From: Cytospora piceicola
Taxonomy: Eukaryota > Ascomycota > Sordariomycetes > Diaporthales > Cytosporaceae
Assembly: GCA_023375675.1 (NCBI GenBank)
Contig: JALQBC010000011.1
Coordinates: forward strand, 124,001 to 188,000
Reading direction: 5' to 3'
Length of the DNA: 64,000 nucleotides
The notes under the pieces were generated by a model. The model did no database searches. It was not told the DNA's origin and saw only the letters and a list, made by a program, of their open reading frames with translations. Positions 38,328 to 49,506 of this stretch are shown one piece after another. The position numbers and the translations under genes are program-made. The stretch's first letter is position 1; every line of letters begins with the position of its first letter.

Positions 38328-39963
38328 ATGTCGGTCAAGCGCGTCGCCGTCATAGGAGCCGGTCCCTCGGGGGCAATCACCGTCGACGCCCTGGCTCAGG
38401 AGAAGAGTTTCGATGTGATCAGAGTATTTGAACGTCGCGAGGCACCAGGCGGCTGTTGGTCAGTACCTCATAACCAATCTCACCACATGCCTACTCTCAT
38501 CCCAACCCCTTCTCCAAGTCCCTCACTCACATGCCTTCTCCCAGGATCGGGGACACAACCCCCCCACCACACCTGACCAACCTCTCAGCCCTGGCAGCCC
38601 GCACAGCAGACCCACCGCTCCCCATCCCGGAGCGCCTGCCCGCGCAGACGCCACCCTCGTCCCAGCCTCGGTTCACCGAGTCGTCCATCTACCCGTACCT
38701 GGAGACCAACGTCGACGACGTGGCCATGAGCTTCACGGGCGGCGGGCCCGAGTCCATCCCCACGCGGCGCAGCGCCTGGTCCGTCCGGATGCACGGCCCC
38801 GAGACGCCGTTCCGCCACTGGGAGGTCCTGAGGGCCTACGTCACGGCGCTGTGGCGGCGCCGCGGGTACGACGGCCTGGTGTCGTACGGCACCACGGTCG
38901 AGAGGGCCGAGAAGGTCGGCGCCGAGTGGCTGGTCACGCTGCGGGGGCCGGGGGCCGGCGCGCTGGACCGCTGGTGGACCGAGACGTTCGACGCCGTGGT
39001 GGTGGCGAGTGGGCATTTCAACGTCCCGTGGTTGCCAGAAGTGGAGGGGCTGGAGGAGTTTGAGAGGGTGAGGCCGGGGAGTGTGTTGCACAGTAAGATG
39101 TTTAGGGGGAGGGACGATTACAGGGGCAAGGTGAGTTTGGGCGGGTTTGATTTTCCCACAACAATAACTGAGACTGTGATGTTCGAGCTGCAACTGTTAC
39201 TGACATGTTCCTCCCTACCCAGCGAGTCGTCGTGGTAGGAGCGTCCGTCTCCGGGGCGGACATCGCGTACGACCTCGCCACAAGCAAGGTGACCCAGGAC
39301 CCCGTCCACGCCGTGGTCCTCGGGCACGCCTTCAACACGTACTTCGGCGACGAGGCCTTCAACCACCCGCGCATCAGGAAGCAGCCGTCCATAACCCGCG
39401 TCGACCCGGCGACCCGCGCGGTGCACCTCGCCGACGGCACCAGCATCCCGGGCGTGGACCACCTCATCTTCGGCACGGGCTTCAGCTGGAGCCTGCCCTT
39501 CCTGCCGCAGGTGCCCGTGCGGAACAACCGCGTCCCGGGGCTGTACCAGCACGTCGTCTGGCAGGAGGACCCCACGCTCCTGTTCGTGGGCGCCGTGGGC
39601 GCCGGCCTGACGTTCAAGATCTTCGAGTGGCAGGCCGTCTACGCCGCGAGGCTGCTGGCCGGGCGGGGCACGCTGCCGAGCGTGGAGGAGATGCGCGCCT
39701 GGGAGGCGCGGCGGGTCGAGGAGAAGGGGGATGGGCCCAGGTTCTTGATGGTGTATCCGGAGTTCGAGGAGTACTTTGAGAAGATCCGGGAGCTGTCTGG
39801 GGAGCCGGCGGGGGAGGGGGTCGGGAGGAGGCTTCCTAAGTATGACCCGGAGTGGTTCCGGCGGTTCATGGAGGGCCATGAGCTGAGGAAGGCCATGTGG
39901 AAGAGGCTGAATGAGCAGGCGAGGGCTGAGCTTGAGGGTGGTACTGTGGAAAGTCGATTATGA
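38328..39963 (+). CDS. Flavin-containing monooxygenase (FMO family)
   Basis: Predicted FAD- and NADPH-dependent monooxygenase acting on soft nucleophiles (N or S); the substrate is unknown. Exons 38328-38458, 38545-39130 and 39223-39963 encode 485 aa. Donors are GTCAGT and GTGAGT; acceptors are CTCCCAG and CTACCCAG; the joins give GGCWIGDTT and YRGKRVVVV. The FAD Rossmann motif is GAGPSG (residues 10-15). The FMO signature is present as PGSVLHSKMF (GxxxHxxxF, with the usual Phe before the Gly replaced by Arg). The NADPH Rossmann motif is GASVSGADIA near residue 245, and the FATGY-like strand reads LIFGTGFSWSLPFLP. There is no signal peptide or membrane segment. Exons 2 and 3 are very GC-rich compared with exon 1. 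It starts the accessory-looking half of the window. Baeyer-Villiger enzymes are related, but their extended signature is not seen. Confidence 0.9.
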
Positions 39964-40846
39964 CAGCCTTCATTCGGAACTCTGCAGAACTCATCGTACT
40001 CGAATAGGTAGTTGTTAGCAATCAAGTTGATGGCGCCTGTGTGAAGTCGAAAAGAGACCCCCCCCCCCTGCGAGAACGACGATCTTCTCGATCCATAGAT
40101 ATTTCTGCGCCCACATAGTTCCGCTCTAGTCGACGACATTCCGGACACCTGGATCATCTGCGCGCCCACTGCCTCCGCCCAGGTACCTGGCTGTCTCCCA
40201 GTGATAACATGATGACCCAGATCCAGCCCGGACGAAACACTGCATATTTGATCGAGCCTGGTGAGCTGAAGACTGGTTGACGGCTGGCTGTGACGTTGCC
40301 CAAGTTTCTCCATAGACAACCGGAGCGTATTCTCACAAGTCTATGGGTCTCAACCGTTCCTGGAAATTCTCTGGCCCTAGATTTGGCGAGCCCAGTCGCC
40401 GGGATCTAGAGTACATTTCTGATCTAGTAGATCGTCGTGAAGTTTCTCTATGTCATGATTTTACTCAGCTCGTTGACAATTGTATCGGCCCATAGTATCC
40501 TTGGTCTCGTGGGTGGCTGGCTGCTGTCTTCACATGCTTTGCTATATAGCTGCCATAGGATATGATATCGCGATTTGTTCTTGAATAGGGTCGCAGTCCA
40601 ATGCCATATCCACCTCCTGAACGATGAAGCTTCCGGTGGGAAGTTCTAGCTGCCCAGGTGAACAATAGCCATTACGCCTTCACTTGCCTCAGGCGGCTTA
40701 AGGAAGACTTCTATCTACTGTAGCTTATTGACGTCGATATATCGGTTCGTGAGTCTTTAGACCGTCTCTTTCCTGATCTTTCTGGGAATACTTCTCTTCG
40801 ATCCTATACGAATGACAGTTTCGAAGCGGAAGACGCCTCCGGTGAG
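39964..40846. other. Intergenic region
   Basis: About 880 bp downstream of the FMO. It holds a C8-9 tract near 40062 and otherwise nothing I recognise; frames are short or antisense extensions of the FMO. Confidence 0.6.
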
Positions 40847-41428
40847 CTAACGACGCTTGTAGTCCTCTTCCTGCATGGGAAAATCTTCGACCATGTCGAG
40901 ATTGAGGCCAAAATTCATGCGTTGTCCGACGGTGAGCACATCAGGCTCGAAGAGGGCGTGGTCAATCTTTCGTCCCATTGATTTTGATATTGCCGATGGT
41001 CGCGTCGACGTCATCAGCTTTGAATATAACGCGAGTACTGGAGCCCAGGTAGTGACTACCGAAGCTTCGTGAAAGCTCGTCGTACTCACCAGTTGACGGG
41101 CGACTCGCTCGTCGTGCTTGTCCTGATTGACGATGTGGAGGACCTTTTGGTCCGTATGACCAGACATTTGCCCGAGGATGCTGTGCCTGTGGCTGGGCTT
41201 CGTCCGTCTGTTCCGCAGGCTTTTGAGGTTCCGGGTGGTCCATGTCAAGCGGCGTGGTGAGGAAATCCACGAGAACTGGGAGGTCTGATGCAAGGGCTTG
41301 AGATGGAGGGACTTGCTCAGCCTGAAGAAATGTGTATACGATCTCACGTGTTGCAATATCGAAGACATCCCATCGTAAGAGACACCGGAGTCTGCGCCTT
41401 CATTATCGATGTAAAAGAAAGCGCTCTT
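40847..41428 (-). pseudogene. Unresolved coding signal with frame changes
   Basis: Protein-like sequence appears here but in two frames. Reading minus, 41428 to about 41371 gives an acidic segment containing YIDNEGADSGVSYDG. From about 41372 the neighbouring frame gives WDVFDIATREIVYTFLQ and, further on, VIFKADDVDATIGNIKING. From about 40985 the first frame resumes with IDHALFEPDVLTVGQRMNF and ends at a TAG at 40849. The first frame is open throughout, but its middle is Ser/Arg/His-rich and looks spurious. Explanations: a decayed gene with a -1/+1 frameshift pair; two single-base sequence errors; or a real gene with an intron (a strong GTGAGT donor at about 41088 and a CTCCAG acceptor at about 41038 would join the middle frame to the last one). 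I do not recognise a family. Confidence 0.35.
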
Positions 41429-41997
41429 TTAAACCCTTAACCATTGTTTATATTGCGGGGGAGAATAGTGCCCCCCCCCTGGGGTCGTAAGTTGTTCGTG
41501 AATTCCTTTCCCTTTTTAATCGTGATGTATAATTATCCGTAGTCTGACAACCATCGAAGGTGGTTTTTGTCAAGTACAGGCCGTTCTCCTTTTTCGAAGG
41601 GCAGTGTATATGTGCTACTCTGGGAACTGGTAGTCTCCTTACGATTTGAAATAAAATAGAGAATTACTCTATGTCAACTTAAGCATTTTCTATAATCACG
41701 GCAAGGAAGAACTGCGGGTGATGGCATAGCGAGGAGAAAGAGTCAAGGCAACAAAGTCCGGCGCATCTCGTTTGGAATGTTCGGAGAGCTCCTTGCTATA
41801 CACTAAGAGTAATCATTATATCATATCATCAAAAGACGATTTAAACTGCCTAGTTGAGTGGGCAAGAGCCCCTATTGATCAAGGTTAACGCCCAAGAAAA
41901 GGGCAAGAACCAACACCAACAAAGCACCTTGATCGTCTCCTTGTGAGGCCCGCCCACAAACGAATCGTCTATATAACCGTGGGAAGAATGACCAGGA
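41429..41997. other. Intergenic region
   Basis: About 570 bp, AT-leaning, with a C8-9 tract near 41471-41479. It contains the 3' flank of the GH64 gene. No gene seen. Confidence 0.6.
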
Positions 41998-43438
41998 TCA
42001 TGTCCCCCGGATCATGATCTCCATCGACTTGGCATTAGAAAGCTGGAACATTCCAGACTCGTTCTCGCCCGTCCCCGGAGCGTTGACATCGTCAAAGGCA
42101 AAAGCATACGCGCCGGTGCCCGTCTTCCCGGGGGTCACCACGTCGTGCACGATCCTCGCGAAGTGGTTGGTGATCTTGTCCGTGTAGTACTGCGACGCGC
42201 CGACCTGCGAGCTGGGCGTCACGTCGCCGCCGTCTAGCAGCAGGGTCGACCGGGTAAAGGCCGCGCACAGGCGCGGCCACGTTCGTGACTGGTAGTTGTT
42301 GGAGCCCTGGTTAGCGAAGGGCCCGCTGTTGCAGCCGAGGACGTCCATCGTCGTGGGCTTGTTGTAGTTGTATGAGTTGCCGTCGGGCTGCTGGCATGCC
42401 AGGGCGCTGCCGTTCCCGCCAGAGATCTTGCATGTGACATTGGGGCCCCATGTGGACTCCTCGGTGTTGATAGTCTATTCAGATCCTGTCAGTCACTGCT
42501 CGATATCTCGAGGGATGTATGGGAAGGCTATTAGGCCTACTTACCAGAGTGGTGGAGGCGAACTTCTCCCACACCTTGTCGATGTAGGAATCGTAGAAAG
42601 TGCTCAAGCTGCCAGCAGAGTTGGCACTGACATACTTGGCCGGAGCCAGGGCACGAATGAGGTCTCCACTGCTACCCTTGACACACATGTTTCCCCAATC
42701 GTCACTAACAGCCGCCAGCTCATCGCACACCTTCTTGAGAGAGCCGGCTGGCAGACCAGCATCTTCGTACACCTGACCATCCGTGGTTGTAACCTTCAAG
42801 CCCATAGAAAGGGCAACCGAGTCGACATAGGAGAGATCGGCAGCAAGCTCGGTGCTCAGCCACGCCAGCTCGACGATGCCCCATGCAAAGTCGTAGTTTG
42901 CATCCGAGGTGTCGACCGGCGAGGGCTCGACCAGGTTGCCAGAGGAATCCATCAAGAAGGTCATCGGCTGGGCACCAATGTACACACGTCCAGAGTCCAG
43001 GTACTGTGGGAGGGTGATCGTCTTGTCGCTGTTCCCGTCGACTTCGATCGACAGCTTGTTGGTGGTGGCATCGATGGCGGTGTTGGCACCATCTCTCTTT
43101 GCTGCAGAGCCTGATGGATAGTACCAAGCACTGGAGCCATCCTGGTAGAAGACATGCTTTCCACTCGTCGCATCCATGCCAATGATGTAGGCATACATCT
43201 TCCCGGATGCGCTGTTGGTAAGCTTCACGTCCAAGGTCGCGCCACCAGAGCTGGACCCTGTGCTTGCCGGGGTACTGGCAGTGGCACTGGCAGACTGCCG
43301 AGGCGCAATCTGGCGCCGGACATGGTCAGGACTCACGATGCCCCTGGCGTTGACGCTGCCCTCTGGGATAACATAAGCGAGAGACTGGGTAGCAAAGAAC
43401 GCGGTGCCAGCCGCGGCAAGGAAAGTGGAAGGAAACAT
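41998..43438 (-). CDS. Secreted GH64 beta-1,3-glucanase (thaumatin-like fold)
   Basis: Predicted extracellular laminaripentaose-producing type beta-1,3-glucanase acting on fungal or algal glucan. Exons 43438-42545 and 42474-41998 encode 456 aa; the donor is GTAAGT and the acceptor GAATAG, phase 0. A signal peptide is evident (MFPSTFLAAAGTAFFATQSLA), then a propeptide ending at a possible dibasic site (VRR, residues 40-42) and a Ser/Thr/Ala linker. The GH64 domain spans about 67-456. E190 (GIVELAW) and D206 (SYVDSVAL) are 16 residues apart, the same spacing as the catalytic Glu/Asp pair I recall from the Streptomyces matensis enzyme. The conserved C-terminal half includes CNSGPFANQG, LCAAFTRSTLL and the calcium-free YAFAFDDV block. 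A TATA box lies 110 bp upstream. I chose 43438 because it begins the signal peptide; an in-frame upstream frame has no conserved sequence. Confidence 0.9.
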
Positions 43439-43547
43439 GCTCGCAGAGCACGATGGGAATAGAAAGAGTTGGACGGAATGCAAGCTGAAGGGAAAGGCTG
43501 GGGTGATCAAAGAGAGAACACCTCACTCAACAACCGTGGGAGGTTCC

Positions 43548-43553
43548 TATATA
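43548..43553 (-). promoter_or_regulatory. TATA box of the GH64 gene
   Basis: TATATA on the minus strand, 110 nt upstream of the GH64 start codon, implying a leader of about 75-80 nt. A well-placed TATA box suits an inducible secreted enzyme. Confidence 0.5.
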
Positions 43554-45185
43554 CTCCGCGAGACTCTTTGCTCACACATGATAGTACAGTGAGCGATCTA
43601 ATAACTTACCGTATAGGGAACCATCTTTGTTGACAGATGGTGTGGGCGTGGAAAAGATGGCCACGGCCGATAAAGTCGAAACAGAAACAGAACCTGTGAA
43701 CGAACAGTTAGAGAGTAGAAGACCATGGACATGGAACTTTTTGGTAATTACTTGGCCCATTCTGCAGAACACGAGGCCGAGAAGACACGCCAGTGACGAA
43801 AAGGTTCTCAGAGAGAAACACTCGTCCACTTAGGAGATGAAGCAAGAGATATTTGCTACTTTCCTGATGTGGCTGTAAACTGGCCAGATCTGTGCGGCCG
43901 TTTGATGCTGCGAAGTAGAATTGTGAGCCTCACATGTTCAATATCATTTAACTCTTGAGACTGGGAGTGGGCAACGAAGGTGGCCCTTAGGCAGCAGATG
44001 GTCAAACCAAAAGTTTTGGGAAGGACCCAAGGCCCAGAAGGTCCAAGAATCTCCTCAATGAAAGCCAATGGGTGGGAGTAGGATTCTAGAATATCAGGGA
44101 TGTGGCTTGTTGATCCGATGGGGCGATAAGTCGCAGTTGAAAGGCCTCATCGTGATAGCCAGCCGGCCTATGCCGCACATCTGTAGGCAACCCTGTTTCT
44201 GTTGGAACCAAGATCAAGATACAAACCAGGGTGGATTCGATCGGCCAGTATAAAGGCCGTTCCTTACTATATGGGCCAATACCATCAATAATCCCAGTCC
44301 GATCTGAGGCTGTAGAGCCCCCAAACGGTCACATAGGCCTGACCTCCCGACCAGTATGTCAATGAAACAGGAAGGCCACCCCAAGGGTCGCATAAGACAT
44401 GTCTGGAAATGGAAATATGATACAATTCATATAAACAGAAAGATGATGACGTGTGAATTTGCTCAAGAATCCATACATATAAATATTGGACTTCCTCCCC
44501 TCAGCTTACGCGTAAGCATGAAAACATTGAACACCTCGGCTGCTGCCAGCTGGATACGCTGCTTGTGGTGCACAAGCATAGCGGCCTTGCCACCTACACA
44601 TTTGTTGACACGTTGGGCACGAGATAGTTAGAAATGGAATGCAGTTAAGTGCCAATGTAACGGTTCTTGTCAAATGCATTCTAAACATTGAGTTTGAGTC
44701 TCCAGAAATTCTGAACTTTAGTTAACATAACCAGTTAAACTTTCCCAGACAACCTCGAGGCAATCCTTACATTTACACAAGGGTTGAAAAAGGAGTAATT
44801 CAAGAAGAGATGTTACAAGTCAATTAAAAACAAACAAAGGTTGGGTCTGTCTGTCTGTCTGTCTGTATGTTTATCTGTCTACATATACTTGAGTAATTAT
44901 GTGGTTATTCTAGTATTCAATCCTGACAGTGTGAGATCTATCTGCTTCTATAATTGTGCACTGTCTTTGCACAGCACAGCGTGTAGGATTATGTAATCGC
45001 TAACGCGCACCTCCAAACCATCACTTTGATCATCAAGGTATAACCTCACTTACTCACTCACTCATAACAAATTTCGATCCACCCATTCTACTGGCAAAGC
45101 TTTGACCAAGCACCTGACTTCAAATGTTTCCTCTGCCTCCATACTATTTGATCACTACATCTACCAATCGCCAATCCCACACACA
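43554..45185. other. Intergenic region
   Basis: About 1.6 kb between divergent GH64 and rhomboid genes. It contains a GTCT tetranucleotide run and AT-rich patches. No supportable gene; the frame 44356-44631 has no recognisable family. Confidence 0.6.
44844..44866. repeat. GTCT tetranucleotide microsatellite
   Basis: About five and a half exact copies of GTCT, followed by degenerate GTATGTTTATCTGTCT. Confidence 0.8.
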
Positions 45186-45999
45186 ATGGCGACTTCCCGA
45201 GTCGCAAAGGGCCTCCTCTGGGGCACCATCGGAGCTGTAAATACGTCCCCACGACACCTTACACGATGAGACCCATAGCTGACGAGAGCACCGGTAGAAC
45301 GTCTACGTCTTCGCAAAATGGCACATTACCTCCGATGTAGAAGCCGCAAAGCAAGGACCAACGTCAAGGGCGTACCAGCAAGCAAAGGCAAATCACCAAA
45401 AATACATGCATGACAACTATACCCTCTCACGCAGAAACGCTGCCGAGGGCCGCTGGTGGACCCTCGTCACATCCGCCTTCAGCCATTCCGACCTACTACA
45501 CCTCGGTATCAACATGATGGTGCTCCACACGACCGCTAACCTTGGGTTTTCATACCTCATTGGCTTGGGACCCCTCCGCATGAGTGCCCTGGCGCTAGGC
45601 TCAGCTGTCTGCGGATCGCTAGGCTCACTTTACGACTACAACATGGCCGCGAAGGCAGGGCTCCCCGAGAGCGTTGGCCTCGGTGCCTCGGGAATGGTGG
45701 AGGGCATCATGGTGGCGACGATGCTTGCCGTGCCCAGGCTGCCGATGCAACTGTTCCCGATCCCCATCACGATGCCGTATTGGGTGCTTGTTGGGGGTTT
45801 CGTGGGCTACGACATGTACAGGCTCTATGAGCAGAGGTCATCAGGCCAGCGGAAACAGAACTGGATGGGTTCATATGTTGGTTATGCCGCTCATCTGGGA
45901 GGTGCGGCCTTTGGCGCGGCGTTCTACTTCTTGGCCATGAGGAGGGGAATGGTGCTTCGGAGGGACGGGCTGAGGAGGATGATGCAGCGGGGCCCATGA
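45186..45999 (+). CDS. Rhomboid-family intramembrane serine protease
   Basis: Cleaves transmembrane helices within the bilayer; substrate unknown. Exons 45186-45236 and 45298-45999 encode 250 aa. The donor is GTAAAT; the acceptor is CGGTAG with a GCTGAC branch site; phase 0, giving GAVNVYV-type continuity as GANVYVFAKWH. The catalytic Ser is in GLGASGMVEG (S148), and the paired His is in YAAHLGGAAFG (H216). The conserved loop-2 motif is LVTSAFSHSDLLHLGINMM. About six hydrophobic segments are present from residue 5 to 230, and the C terminus is basic (MRRGMVLRRDGLRRMMQRG). The protein is short and has no long presequence, so it may be either a mitochondrial or a secretory-pathway rhomboid; I cannot separate these by eye. 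Confidence 0.88.
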
Positions 46000-47565
46000 T
46001 TTTCTTCGTGGTCTCTTTCTTAGCTGTAGGATAGTGGTAATGTCAGTGCAGACGCGCTAGCACGTCTGTGAGTTTTTGCAGATTGATGTATAGCATGTCA
46101 AAACGGCGCCAGCAACGGACCTTGGGTACGCAACTACGATTAGACTCAAATGTTGCCGCTGATTAAGTCCAACCATTGAATGGCTCAACAGTATCAAAAT
46201 GAAACAATCAAGGTGACCTGGGCTCTAGGTCGTGGGCTCGGTTGTTTTCTTTTGCTCCAGGTGTCACGTTCGTACCCTAGGGTAATTACTATTGCCTTCT
46301 GATAACAGGTCGGCAAACGTGGCTTCAAACATTGAATTTTGATCGTGTTGAGAACCACTCGGCGCTTCTCCAAGCAAGCACCACCGCACATAAGCCAGCA
46401 ATCCGAGGAGCTACCACCCTTTACCCCCATCCTCTATGACAATGATAACACCATTCACGGTCACCACGGAAGCTATGTAGTGATCCGCCTCAGGATACTT
46501 ACGGTCATGCGGTTTTTCTTAAAGTTGAAGGAGAGAGAAGAGGAGCGTGGCCGGGCTTACAAGATCTGGCTTGCCAATGTGTCAAGGATCCAGAGAAGGG
46601 AATCGATGGAAATCGATATATTTAAATGGAAGGCAATGCGCCGTATGTTGGCCAGGCAGAATGGTGAGATCTTTTAGTAAGAGCAGCTCAATCCAAGTAC
46701 CTTCTCTTGCACGGGACGGTATCAGTTTGTGGTTGTTTGCAGGGAATACCTACCGTAGGGTAGGTATTGCAAGCAATACCGCCTTGGAAAACCTCTTCTT
46801 CAGACGTAGAAATGTCGATGGACTGGTGTGCTTACGGGGAGAAAACCATCGCATTGGTGATATACTTGAGTTACTACTCAAATACCTATCAGATGTCAGT
46901 TCAATTGCTGCCGCGGAAAACGTCAGCGGTTTACTATTACAGATATGGAGTTGAAGCCTTTTCTTTGGTTCCCCCGCCCAATAAAACAACAAAAACAACA
47001 AATTATCCCGTAGTACAGTATCCTATGGTGGGTTACCCCAAGGTGGATTGTCCTGTGGTAGAGTATTCTATTGTGGTGATCCCATGGAGAGTAACACATA
47101 TAAAAGTCTTCAATGTTACATACTCAAGTAGGCCACTTCTCAAAGCCAAGCCACTTAATGCCAAGTAGTGCTTTAGGTCCGGTCATTACGTTTATCACAC
47201 CTCGTATCACGAGAAATGTCGGTTTGTAAGGGCGAGATTCCTATCTCCAGGATCGATATTGAGGCGGAGTAAGTGCTTATACTGGCTCAAGATGCTCTCA
47301 CTCACTCCTTTACATGTAGCCGTGGCAGGAGACAGCGAGGTGGTTTACCTGTGTATAATCATAGCCCATATCTACCTAGGTAGGTGGGCATATTGGCATC
47401 TTCCCTTGTCTCATTAAATATCGTCTTGATTATGGGTTTTCTGTCATAATACGTCTACCAATTTTAGTAACCAACTCAACGCTTCCAAAAGAGAAAAAGA
47501 AAAAACCCCAAACCTAGACGCCATCACACCTAGCTACCTATCGCCTCGGAGATCAGAGAGCCGCC
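46000..47565. other. Intergenic region
   Basis: About 1.6 kb between the 3' ends of the rhomboid and dehydratase genes. It contains a degenerate 15-bp tandem repeat and a TACCTAGGTA palindrome at about 47374-47383. A 112-codon frame (46339-46677) with a basic, helical-looking C-terminal half (KLKEREEERGRAYKIW) is open but unsupported. Confidence 0.55.
47005..47093. repeat. Degenerate 15-bp tandem repeat
   Basis: About six diverged units of the pattern TATCCYRTRGTGGNN. On the plus strand a frame through them (within 46767-47168) reads as five-residue units of the form Y/C-P/S-x-V-x. There is no start or family support for a gene. Confidence 0.6.
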
Positions 47566-49506
47566 TCAGTGGTTATCCCTAGGAACAGGGTGTTTCTGAG
47601 CGACTCGCTGGAACTGCACCGCCCGCTTCAGGACCATCCCCCCACTCAACCCACCGACTTCTCGGCGGAAGATGTCCTGCCAGGGCGTCTGGCTCGGCGG
47701 GCCATGATACCCACCCCTGATCTCGAGCTCCTCCCGCCTCGCCTTCAGCTCCTCGTCCGGCACCAGCACGTCGACCCTCCGAGTGTTCAGGTCAACCCTG
47801 ACCACATCCCCATCCTTCAGCAGCGCGAGGTTACCACCGTCCGCGGCCTCCGGCGTCGCGTTGAGGATCGACGGCGAGCCCGAGGTCCCCGACTGCCGCC
47901 CGTCACCGATACACGGCAGGTCGCGGACGCCCTGCCTCAGCAGCCGCGCGGGCGCCTGCATGTTCACCACCTCGGCGGCGCCGGGGTACCCCAGGGGCCC
48001 GACGCCGCGCATGACGAGGATGGTCCGGCGGTCGATCTCGGCGGTCTCGAGCCGCGCGTGGTAGTCCTCGGGCCCGTCGAACACGGCGACCCTGCACTCG
48101 AAGGCGTTGGGGTCGCCCGGGTCCTCGAGGAACTCCCGCCGGAACTCGGGCGAGACGACCGACATCTTCATGATGGCCGAGTCGAAGAGCGTGCCCTTGA
48201 GGTGGAGGAACCCGGCGTTCTCCCTGAGGGGCCTGTCGAAGAAGGCGATGGTGCGCCGGTCGCAGGTGTGCCGGCCGCGGACGTTGGCGCCCACGGTCCT
48301 GCCGTTGCAGGTGACGGCCTCGGGGTGCGGCAGCCTGCCGGCGCCGAGCAGCTCGGCCATGACGGCCGGCAAGCCCCCGGCGCGGTGGTAGTCCTCGCCC
48401 AGCATCTCGCCCGCCGGCTGCATGTTGAGCAGCAGGGGGACGGGCAGGCCGATGCGGTCCCAGTCGTCGAGGTCGAGGGGCACCCCGGCGTGCCGGGCGA
48501 TGGCGCACAGGTGGATCGGCGCGTTGGTGCTGCCCCCGATGGCGGTGTTGGCCACGATGGCGTTCTCGAACGCCCCGCGCGTCATGATGTCGCAGGGCTT
48601 GAGGTCCTGGCGGACCATCTCGACGGCGCGGAGGCCCGTCTCGTAGGCCATCTGGGCGCGCTCCCGGTAGGCGGCCGGGATCGCGGCCGAGCCGGGCAGG
48701 GCCATGCCCAGCGCCTCGGCCAGTGCGTTCATGGTGGAGGCCGTGCCCATGGTGTTGCAGTGGCCCGGGGACGGGGTGCCGCTCGCCACAAAGTCCATCA
48801 CCTCGTCGCCCGCCATGTGTCCGGCGGCGAGCAGCTCCCGCGCCTGCCACACGACCGTCCCCGAGCCGACCCTCTGCCCGTTGACCCAGCCGTTCAGCAT
48901 CGGCCCGACGTTCAGGCAGATGGCGGGGATGTTGACGGTTGCTGCGGCCATGAGGCAGGCCGGGGTCGTCTTGTCGCACCCTGTGAGCAGCACAATGCCG
49001 TCAAAGGGGTACGAGTGCATCAGCTCCACCAGTCCGAGATATGCGAGGTTGCGGTCGAGGGTTGCCGTTGGCCGCCGGCTGCTCTCTTGGATCGGATGCA
49101 TGGGGAACTCAAAGGCAATCCCTCCAGCAGACCGTATTCCCTCGCGGACCCGCTTGGCCAGCTCGATGTGATGCCGGTTGCATGGCGTGATATCGGAGCC
49201 GGATTGGCAGATCCCAATGATGGGCATCCCAGAAGTGAGCTCCTTTCTGGTCAGTCCTTGGTTGAGGTACCGCTCCGCATATAGGGCACTCATGGCCGGG
49301 TCATCCTTTCGGTCGAACCAGTCGGAAGATCGCAGCCTGGGTTTGGCTTTAGTTGGGACCTTCTTGCTGTAGAGCTTCACCAGTCTCTCCTCCACCTCCT
49401 TCGTCCGCGCACGTAGCTTCGTAAGCTCCGCCTCATAGTCCTCCATGTCGGCGACGCGGTCGGTGCAGTCATTGCTGCATTCGCCGCATGGTATTTCGCA
49501 ACCCAT
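47566..49506 (-). CDS. IlvD/Edd-family sugar-acid (pentonate) dehydratase
   Basis: Iron-sulfur dehydratase expected to convert an aldonic acid such as L-arabinonate or D-xylonate to the 2-keto-3-deoxy acid. One exon, 646 aa. The sequence follows the L-arabinonate dehydratase subgroup closely: [61 protein letters not shown]. The [2Fe-2S] ligand cysteines by family position are C109, C177 and C250, and the [16 protein letters not shown] serine segment is intact. The branched-chain enzyme Ilv3 is a different subgroup, and there is no mitochondrial presequence. The N terminus carries an extra cluster C3-x3-C7-x2-C10-x3-C14, then a coiled-coil-like Glu/Lys region to about residue 48. M21 is an alternative start that would omit the cysteines. 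The body is strongly GC-rich and intronless, unlike most neighbours. Confidence 0.9.
   Translation of the reverse strand: MGCEIPCGECSNDCTDRVADMEDYEAELTKLRARTKEVEERLVKLYSKKVPTKAKPRLRSSDWFDRKDDPAMSALYAERYLNQGLTRKELTSGMPIIGICQSGSDITPCNRHHIELAKRVREGIRSAGGIAFEFPMHPIQESSRRPTATLDRNLAYLGLVELMHSYPFDGIVLLTGCDKTTPACLMAAATVNIPAICLNVGPMLNGWVNGQRVGSGTVVWQARELLAAGHMAGDEVMDFVASGTPSPGHCNTMGTASTMNALAEALGMALPGSAAIPAAYRERAQMAYETGLRAVEMVRQDLKPCDIMTRGAFENAIVANTAIGGSTNAPIHLCAIARHAGVPLDLDDWDRIGLPVPLLLNMQPAGEMLGEDYHRAGGLPAVMAELLGAGRLPHPEAVTCNGRTVGANVRGRHTCDRRTIAFFDRPLRENAGFLHLKGTLFDSAIMKMSVVSPEFRREFLEDPGDPNAFECRVAVFDGPEDYHARLETAEIDRRTILVMRGVGPLGYPGAAEVVNMQAPARLLRQGVRDLPCIGDGRQSGTSGSPSILNATPEAADGGNLALLKDGDVVRVDLNTRRVDVLVPDEELKARREELEIRGGYHGPPSQTPWQDIFRREVGGLSGGMVLKRAVQFQRVAQKHPVPRDNH

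Noticed and set aside
38585..39193. Minus-strand frames over the monooxygenase
   Set aside because: Antisense of GC-rich FMO exon 2; His/Pro/Arg-rich shadow.
46339..46677. 112-codon plus-strand frame with charged helical C terminus
   Set aside because: Interesting composition in the second half, but no homology, no conserved start and a position between convergent 3' ends; recorded in the intergenic entry only.
47903..48979. 358-codon minus-strand frame overlapping the dehydratase
   Set aside because: An alternate frame of the same GC-rich gene, dominated by Arg, Gly, Ala and Pro, with no family resemblance.
47569..49284. 571-codon plus-strand open frame
   Set aside because: It is exactly antisense to the dehydratase, whose strong GC3 bias opens the opposite frames; the composition (Gly, Arg, Val, His, Asp) is that of an antisense shadow.
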